Shown here one piece after another: positions 59,634 through 64,000 of a DNA stretch of 64,000 nucleotides (position 1 is the stretch's first letter; every line of letters starts with the position of its first letter). Location: contig NZ_SWCJ01000006.1 in assembly GCF_005116665.1 (NCBI RefSeq), positions 62,001 to 126,000 of the forward strand. Direction: 5' to 3'. This DNA comes from Ferrimonas aestuarii (GTDB lineage: Bacteria > Pseudomonadota > Gammaproteobacteria > Enterobacterales > Shewanellaceae). Position numbers and translations under genes: made by a program. A model generated the notes under the pieces. It was not told where the DNA came from. It saw only the letters and a program-made list of their open reading frames with translations, and did no database searches.

Positions 59634-60428
59634 ATGACGAAAACCATTTTGCTTACTGGGGCTACCGATGGCATCGGCTTGGTTACCGCAGAGATGCTGT
59701 TATCCCAAGGCCACAAGGCACTGCTACACGGTCGTAACCCCAATAAACTGCAGCAAGTTGAGCAACAACTAAAGCGTCGTCACCCTGATGCTCAAATTGA
59801 AATCTACCTTGCAGACCTTAGCGATCTGAAGCAAGTGGTCGCCATGGCTGACACCATTGCAGCTCAGCATGAACACTTAGATGTGCTGATCAATAATGCC
59901 GGTGTCTACCAACTGGCGAATCCAATCAGCCCTGAGGGTCAAGACTACCGTTTTATCGTAAATACACTGGCGCCTTATCTGCTTACCCAAAAGCTGCTGC
60001 CACTCATGAACGCGGCGTCTCGGGTGGTTAACCTCTCTTCCGCGGCGCAAGCACCTGTTTCACTGGAAGCGTTGCAAGGAAAACGTCCACTCTCCGATAA
60101 CGCCGCCTACGCTCAAAGCAAACTGGCGATCACCATGTGGACCCGAGCGCTAAGCCAGCAGGTCGCTCCGATGATCGTGGCGGTGAACCCTAAGTCGTTC
60201 TTGGGCAGCAAGATGGTAAAAGAGGCCTATGGCGTTGTGGGTGGCGACCTTAGCATTGGCGCAGACATCCTGATTCGTGCCGCCCTATCAGAGGAATTTG
60301 CAGACGCCTCTGGCAAGTATTTTGATAACGACAGTGGCAACTTTGCTCCGCCCCACCCAGACGCTCTAGATAGTCATAAATGCGCTGCATTGATGGCTAC
60401 GATTGAATCACTACTTAAGGACCGTTGA
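59634..60428 (+). CDS. Short-chain dehydrogenase/reductase
   Basis: A 264-aa SDR. The nucleotide-binding motif is TGATDGIG, the NNAG is in LINNAGVYQLANP, the catalytic Ser is in RVVNLSSAAQ, and the catalytic Tyr-x3-Lys is YAQSKLAI. This order and the short C-terminal domain are typical of retinol-dehydrogenase-like classical SDRs. The start at 59634 puts the TGxxxGIG at the expected distance, and a GGA-type site lies upstream. It is probably regulated by the divergent LysR. The substrate is unknown. Confidence 0.9.
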   Translation: MTKTILLTGATDGIGLVTAEMLLSQGHKALLHGRNPNKLQQVEQQLKRRHPDAQIEIYLADLSDLKQVVAMADTIAAQHEHLDVLINNAGVYQLANPISPEGQDYRFIVNTLAPYLLTQKLLPLMNAASRVVNLSSAAQAPVSLEALQGKRPLSDNAAYAQSKLAITMWTRALSQQVAPMIVAVNPKSFLGSKMVKEAYGVVGGDLSIGADILIRAALSEEFADASGKYFDNDSGNFAPPHPDALDSHKCAALMATIESLLKDR

Positions 60429-60533
60429 TCGGTGAGGCTTGCTTTTCACCAGAGTGCCATCGATCTCGTTTTCCGTTTAATCGAGCGTGTGTTTTCAGCT
60501 TCGAGGCATCCTGAGGCGCCCCTAAGACAACTT

Positions 60534-60553
60534 CGGCTCCAGTATTGGAGCCG
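60534..60553. terminator. Hairpin between the SDR and DUF5692-like genes
   Basis: CGGCTCCA-GTAT-TGGAGCCG, an 8-bp stem. There is no T-run, so termination is uncertain. Confidence 0.4.
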
Positions 60554-60562
60554 AGCAGTCGG

Positions 60563-61750
60563 TTAATAAGCGACAGGGTTTTGTCCCACCTCAATGTATT
60601 TGGGTGACTTATGTAGATACTTCCAGCGCCAGTAATACAACAGGTACAGCAAGTTAACTGCAAAGCTAAAGGCGGACACCGCTAACAGAGAGCCATCGGT
60701 TCGATAGGTGGGCACGGTGTGCACTTCCACGAAGGTCTTGAACGAAAAGCCGTACATCATGAAGATCGACAAAGTGAAAATTCGCGCCTGCATCCAGGTC
60801 CCTTTCTTAATGAAGATGGCTGGCAAGGTCGCCGCTGACAGCACCGCAATCTGAATCGAGGTCAGATCGGGGAAGCTGTTGTACACAAAAGTGATGTTCC
60901 AGACGTCATACACCAAAATGAAAATCAGCGTCATGCCGGGCCACAGCACATCTCGCTCTGGGGAGTCATCAGGATCAATGCCTGCCCAACGGGTCACCGC
61001 TAGCACACAAAAGATCCCAGCGAAGCCATTGAGAATATTTGGCAAATGACCGATGGAAAAGTCCTGCCCGACGGCTTCAAGGATGTTGATGATGAACAGC
61101 GCCGCAATGGTGAAACGCACCCACTTTTTACGGAACATCTGAGTGGTCGCCATCAAAATAAAGAACCAGCCATGAACAATCGGCGAGTAAAGCTTGGCCC
61201 ATTTAAACCAAGCATCAATACCCACACCCATCCAATAAGGCAGCAGCACAATAGGTGCTACGGCAAACAGAGTGATCATCACCACTTTGGATTTTCGGGA
61301 CAGTTCGTACACCAAGATACTGCCGATAAAGAACAGGATCAGATGCGTCCATGATGCCAGCGCGTTATTTTTGGTGATATTCACCGGCTTGCCTTCAACC
61401 ACTATGTTCATGGTATCCGCATCGATGAAGGTGGCGATGCCAGTTTCAAATTCATGAATCTGGTCGCTTTTTTTAGACAGGATATGCAACTGGTCGCCTT
61501 CCAAACGCCAATGCTTTTCATCAATCACATTACGATCTGAATTTTGCAGCTCAATGGTAACTCGACCATCTCGGTAGAAATCCAGCAGATACAGACCATC
61601 GCCACTGCCCACTGGCCCTTCGGTGATAATCTGCCAGCGGCCCATCTGAAATGGGTCGACGTCGCTAGGCTCCGCTGCGGTTGCGCAGCCCAGAGTCATA
61701 ATGATCAAATTGATGCATGCTATAAGCGTACAACTGAATCTTCTAAACAC
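60563..61750 (-). CDS. DUF5692-like integral membrane protein
   Basis: A 395-aa protein. It starts with a lipoprotein-like or Sec-type signal (FSCTLIACINLIIMTLGCATA), then a ~90-residue soluble domain with beta strands (GRWQIITEGPVGSGDGLYLLDFYRDGRVTIEL), and about ten TM helices from residue ~130 onward. The membrane part, with WDVWNITFVYNSFPD-like (YDVWNITFVYNSFPD) and WRWKYLHKSP at the end, matches what I know as the DUF5692 family. Function is unknown. The soluble head with a following polytopic membrane part suggests a transport or sensing role. An FNR-like site lies upstream. Confidence 0.62.
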   Translation of the reverse strand: MFRRFSCTLIACINLIIMTLGCATAAEPSDVDPFQMGRWQIITEGPVGSGDGLYLLDFYRDGRVTIELQNSDRNVIDEKHWRLEGDQLHILSKKSDQIHEFETGIATFIDADTMNIVVEGKPVNITKNNALASWTHLILFFIGSILVYELSRKSKVVMITLFAVAPIVLLPYWMGVGIDAWFKWAKLYSPIVHGWFFILMATTQMFRKKWVRFTIAALFIINILEAVGQDFSIGHLPNILNGFAGIFCVLAVTRWAGIDPDDSPERDVLWPGMTLIFILVYDVWNITFVYNSFPDLTSIQIAVLSAATLPAIFIKKGTWMQARIFTLSIFMMYGFSFKTFVEVHTVPTYRTDGSLLAVSAFSFAVNLLYLLYYWRWKYLHKSPKYIEVGQNPVAY

Positions 61751-61909
61751 CTTCGCCTCCTTGGAAATTAGGTGAATTCAAGTTGTTCGCTTCCTCACTC
61801 CGTTGATCCCTACCCTAACCAAGCCCAGCCGACGATTACGTTACACGATCCTCAGCGAGGTGGATAAAAAGAAGCCAAATCAGCGTACTCCCCAACCAAA
61901 TTAGAGTTA

Positions 61910-61923
61910 TTGGTCTAGATCAA
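61910..61923. promoter_or_regulatory. FNR-like half-perfect box upstream of the DUF5692-like gene
   Basis: TTGGTCTAGATCAA matches TTGAT-N4-ATCAA at 9 of 10 positions, ~160 bp before the start at 61750. Confidence 0.4.
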
Positions 61924-61981
61924 AAGCAGGTCACAATGTGGCTGTTTTTGTGAATCTCATCATCGTCACAGGGCCGCCGAA

Positions 61982-63271
61982 TTAAGAGGCCGGTTTTAAC
62001 CCCAACGACAACCGAGCGCCATGGAGCTGTGGCGCTTGGCCAATCTCCAGCGGCGTGTCCATCCACTGAGCAATGCGAGCGACAATGGCTAAGCCCATTC
62101 CATGCCCCGCATTGCCTCGACTCTGACGGCCACGCACGAAGGGCTTAAGCACTTTGGTTCGCTCGGCCTCATCGATTCCGTCGCCATCATCATCCACATG
62201 CAACCACAGGCGTTGGTCAGCGTTAGAGGTGGAAAGCACCACTTGCTGTCGACCAAACCGTAGGGCGTTACTTAGCAAATTGTTGACCTGCATCTTCAGA
62301 TAACGAGGATCCGCCAACACCTCTCGATCGCGGCATGACGCCTCGAACCGAATCGTCATCTCCGTATCTTGATGCTCGGCCACACACTGCTCAACCAACT
62401 GAACAAGACTGACCTTTTGCCAGTCTGGAGTAATATTGGCTTCATCCAAGCGCGCGTATTGCAGCAGCAACGCCACCAACTCCTCCATGGCATCCAGATC
62501 TCTGCCCAGCCGCTGCAGATAACGCTGGCGCTGGCTGTCACTCTGCACCTCTTCTAAGGCTTCTAGGCCAAATCTAAGCCGAGCGATGGGCGTTTTGAGA
62601 TCGTGAGAAACCGCCCGACTGAGCAACTTATTGTCTTCCAAAAGCTGCTGAATTCGGTCCGCCATGCGGTTAAATTCCTGCTCAATGGGGGCAATGTAGG
62701 AGATCCGTCCTGGGCTTACCCGCTGCTCCAATTGACCCATACCAAACGCCTGAGCCACTCTACTGAGGTTCACCAAGCTGCGAATCAGAGGCGAAACCCA
62801 CAACAGCAAAATCAGTACAATGCCCGCATAAAACAGCACGGTAAACAGCTGATCAACGCCGCTCTCCTGTTCAGGGAATTGCAGACCCGTACTGATGCTC
62901 AGCACCCGTTGGGTATGGGGAAGGTGATAATGAAGCGAGATCCCCTCATCAGACTCCAGCACCAAAGGCTCCCCCGCCAGAAACCCCGGCTCGAGACTTG
63001 GTGGTAGCGCAAATGCCTTGAGTTCGGTGAATGACAACTGCTCAGGATTGTGCCGATTCCAACTGACAGCCGTGAGTTGCGACTGCTGTAAATCGTCATC
63101 CAGCGCTCGAGCCAACGACTCCCCTAAACGCTTCACCGCCGCCAGTTGCGCTGCCGAAGTCGGCCGATCTTGATCCTGTGAATAAACCGATGCCAACTCA
63201 CTGATCGACCAACCCAAACCAGCGATGGCGACTAACACCACCAGCAACAGCGACAGGGTTAATCGCTTCAC
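61982..63271 (-). CDS. RstB/PhoQ-like sensor histidine kinase
   Basis: A 429-aa kinase: TM1 at about 4-24, a periplasmic part of ~120 residues, TM2 at about 143-163, a HAMP linker, HisKA with His223 in RAVSHDLKTPIARLRF, and HATPase_c (NNLLSNALRFG, DDDGDGID, GHGMGLAIVARIA). The HDLKTP form of the H box places it with the RstB/PhoQ/BaeS-like group. It overlaps the regulator gene by 4 nt. Confidence 0.92.
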   Translation of the reverse strand: MKRLTLSLLLVVLVAIAGLGWSISELASVYSQDQDRPTSAAQLAAVKRLGESLARALDDDLQQSQLTAVSWNRHNPEQLSFTELKAFALPPSLEPGFLAGEPLVLESDEGISLHYHLPHTQRVLSISTGLQFPEQESGVDQLFTVLFYAGIVLILLLWVSPLIRSLVNLSRVAQAFGMGQLEQRVSPGRISYIAPIEQEFNRMADRIQQLLEDNKLLSRAVSHDLKTPIARLRFGLEALEEVQSDSQRQRYLQRLGRDLDAMEELVALLLQYARLDEANITPDWQKVSLVQLVEQCVAEHQDTEMTIRFEASCRDREVLADPRYLKMQVNNLLSNALRFGRQQVVLSTSNADQRLWLHVDDDGDGIDEAERTKVLKPFVRGRQSRGNAGHGMGLAIVARIAQWMDTPLEIGQAPQLHGARLSLGLKPAS

Positions 63272-63954
63272 GCCTGCTCCTCACAGAAGAGATAACCTTT
63301 GCCGCGAACCGTTTTGATGATGTATGGCTGGGGCGGTGCTTCCTGCAACCGACGACGTAGACGAGATGCGCGGATGTCGATAGACCGATCCAAACCGTCG
63401 TACTCGATGCCACGTAATTTCTGGGTCAGCTCTTCACGGCTAACCACTTCACCGGCACGACTGGCCAGCAGCCACAGCAGATCAAATTCATTATCGTGAA
63501 GATCCACCTTTTCCCCAGACACCGTAACCACTTTGGCCACCGCATCCAGCTCCAGTTGATCGAACTTTAACAGCTCTTTGGCAGGCGCATCACTGGTGCG
63601 GCGCAGCAGCGCTTTGATGCGAGCCAACAACACCTTGGGGCGAACAGGCTTGGTCAGGTAGTCATCGGCCCCCACATCCAGCCCCATGATCTCGTCGCCC
63701 TCTTCACTGCATGCGGTCATGAACAGCACCGGGCCTTGATAGAACTGACGAGCCTCACGGCAAACTTCGAAGCCATCTTTTACCGGCATCATCACATCCA
63801 GCAGCACCAGATCCGGCGTCTCTTCCGCAATCATGGTCAAGGCATAATCTCCCTGAGAGGCCACCGAGACGCTGTAGCCGTGCTCAATCAGGTAGTCACT
63901 GATCCACTCAGCTAGCGAGTGATCATCCTCAACCACCAGAATATGATTGCTCAT
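63268..63954 (-). CDS. OmpR-family response regulator paired with the 61982 kinase
   Basis: A 228-aa regulator: acidic residues in VVEDD, Asp53 in LVLLDVMMPV, Lys102 region DYLTKPV, and a winged helix with DNEFDLLWLLASRAGEVVSREELTQKLRGIEYDGLDRSIDIRASRLRRRL. It precedes the kinase in the transcript (minus strand), and the window ends 46 bp upstream of its start. Confidence 0.93.
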   Translation of the reverse strand: MSNHILVVEDDHSLAEWISDYLIEHGYSVSVASQGDYALTMIAEETPDLVLLDVMMPVKDGFEVCREARQFYQGPVLFMTACSEEGDEIMGLDVGADDYLTKPVRPKVLLARIKALLRRTSDAPAKELLKFDQLELDAVAKVVTVSGEKVDLHDNEFDLLWLLASRAGEVVSREELTQKLRGIEYDGLDRSIDIRASRLRRRLQEAPPQPYIIKTVRGKGYLFCEEQA

Positions 63955-64000
63955 CAGAATAATCTCCAGCCAGAACGACTTTGCCGAGGCGCCTTATACA

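Noticed and set aside
1..64000. CRISPR arrays, insertion sequences, prophage or integron sites
   Set aside because: No spaced repeats, transposase, integrase or terminal inverted repeats were seen; the three tRNA genes lack adjacent integrase genes or repeated tRNA ends.

Overview
The window reads as chromosome of a marine, metal-respiring gammaproteobacterium of the Shewanella/Ferrimonas type (inference). The support is a two-copy fdhXABC formate dehydrogenase locus with DUF3305/DUF3306 helpers, a MobB-MoeA fusion, multihaem c-type cytochromes, many two-component systems, and typical Rep, UbiK and tRNA genes. No insertion sequence, prophage or CRISPR array was seen.

Layout. 1-2.2 kb: the 3' end of selB, whose frame runs on through the antisense of tRNA-Sec (selC), then fdhD. 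2.6-6.7 kb: a membrane-anchored helical protein, a cupin, a periplasmic cytochrome with twelve CXXCH motifs, and mogA. 6.9-17.7 kb: a two-component pair, a Fur-type TonB receptor, a glutathione transferase, an outer-membrane protein followed by a perfect 111-bp tandem duplication, a chemoreceptor, and a lipoprotein/porin pair. 17.8-45.1 kb: the formate dehydrogenase, tungstate and molybdenum-cofactor island. 45.2-64 kb: a TraT-like lipoprotein, tRNA-His and tRNA-Arg, rep, ubiK, dsbA, a 7-TM histidine kinase with an ArsR-type response regulator beside an octahaem lipoprotein, two RstAB/PhoPQ-like pairs, a LysR/SDR pair and some unknowns.

The island is the most striking part. Operon 1 (fdhX1-A1-B1-C1) and operon 2 (DUF3305-DUF3306-Fe/S protein-TorD chaperone-fdhX2-A2-B2-C2) each encode a Tat-exported formate dehydrogenase with a cysteine in place of selenocysteine. 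Divergent from operon 2 are fdhD2 and a HTH/periplasmic-binding-like regulator. Then come a dCache histidine kinase with a sigma54 activator, and tupABC-mobA-mobB/moeA-moaA for tungstate uptake and cofactor synthesis.

Three sigma54 -24/-12 promoters can be read directly: two nearly identical ones facing apart at 33.8-33.97 kb and one before tupA at 39.47 kb. Each has a GTGA-N6-TCAC palindrome (the one serving DUF3305 is weaker) about 28-30 bp upstream of the -24 GG, and further upstream copies of a GGACAAATTGTCC-like motif. The region before fdhX1 has the same order, but its -24/-12 pair is 3 bp too far apart. My inference is that the kinase/activator pair coordinates metal uptake, cofactor assembly and formate dehydrogenase, with CRP-family input. 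None of this has been tested here.
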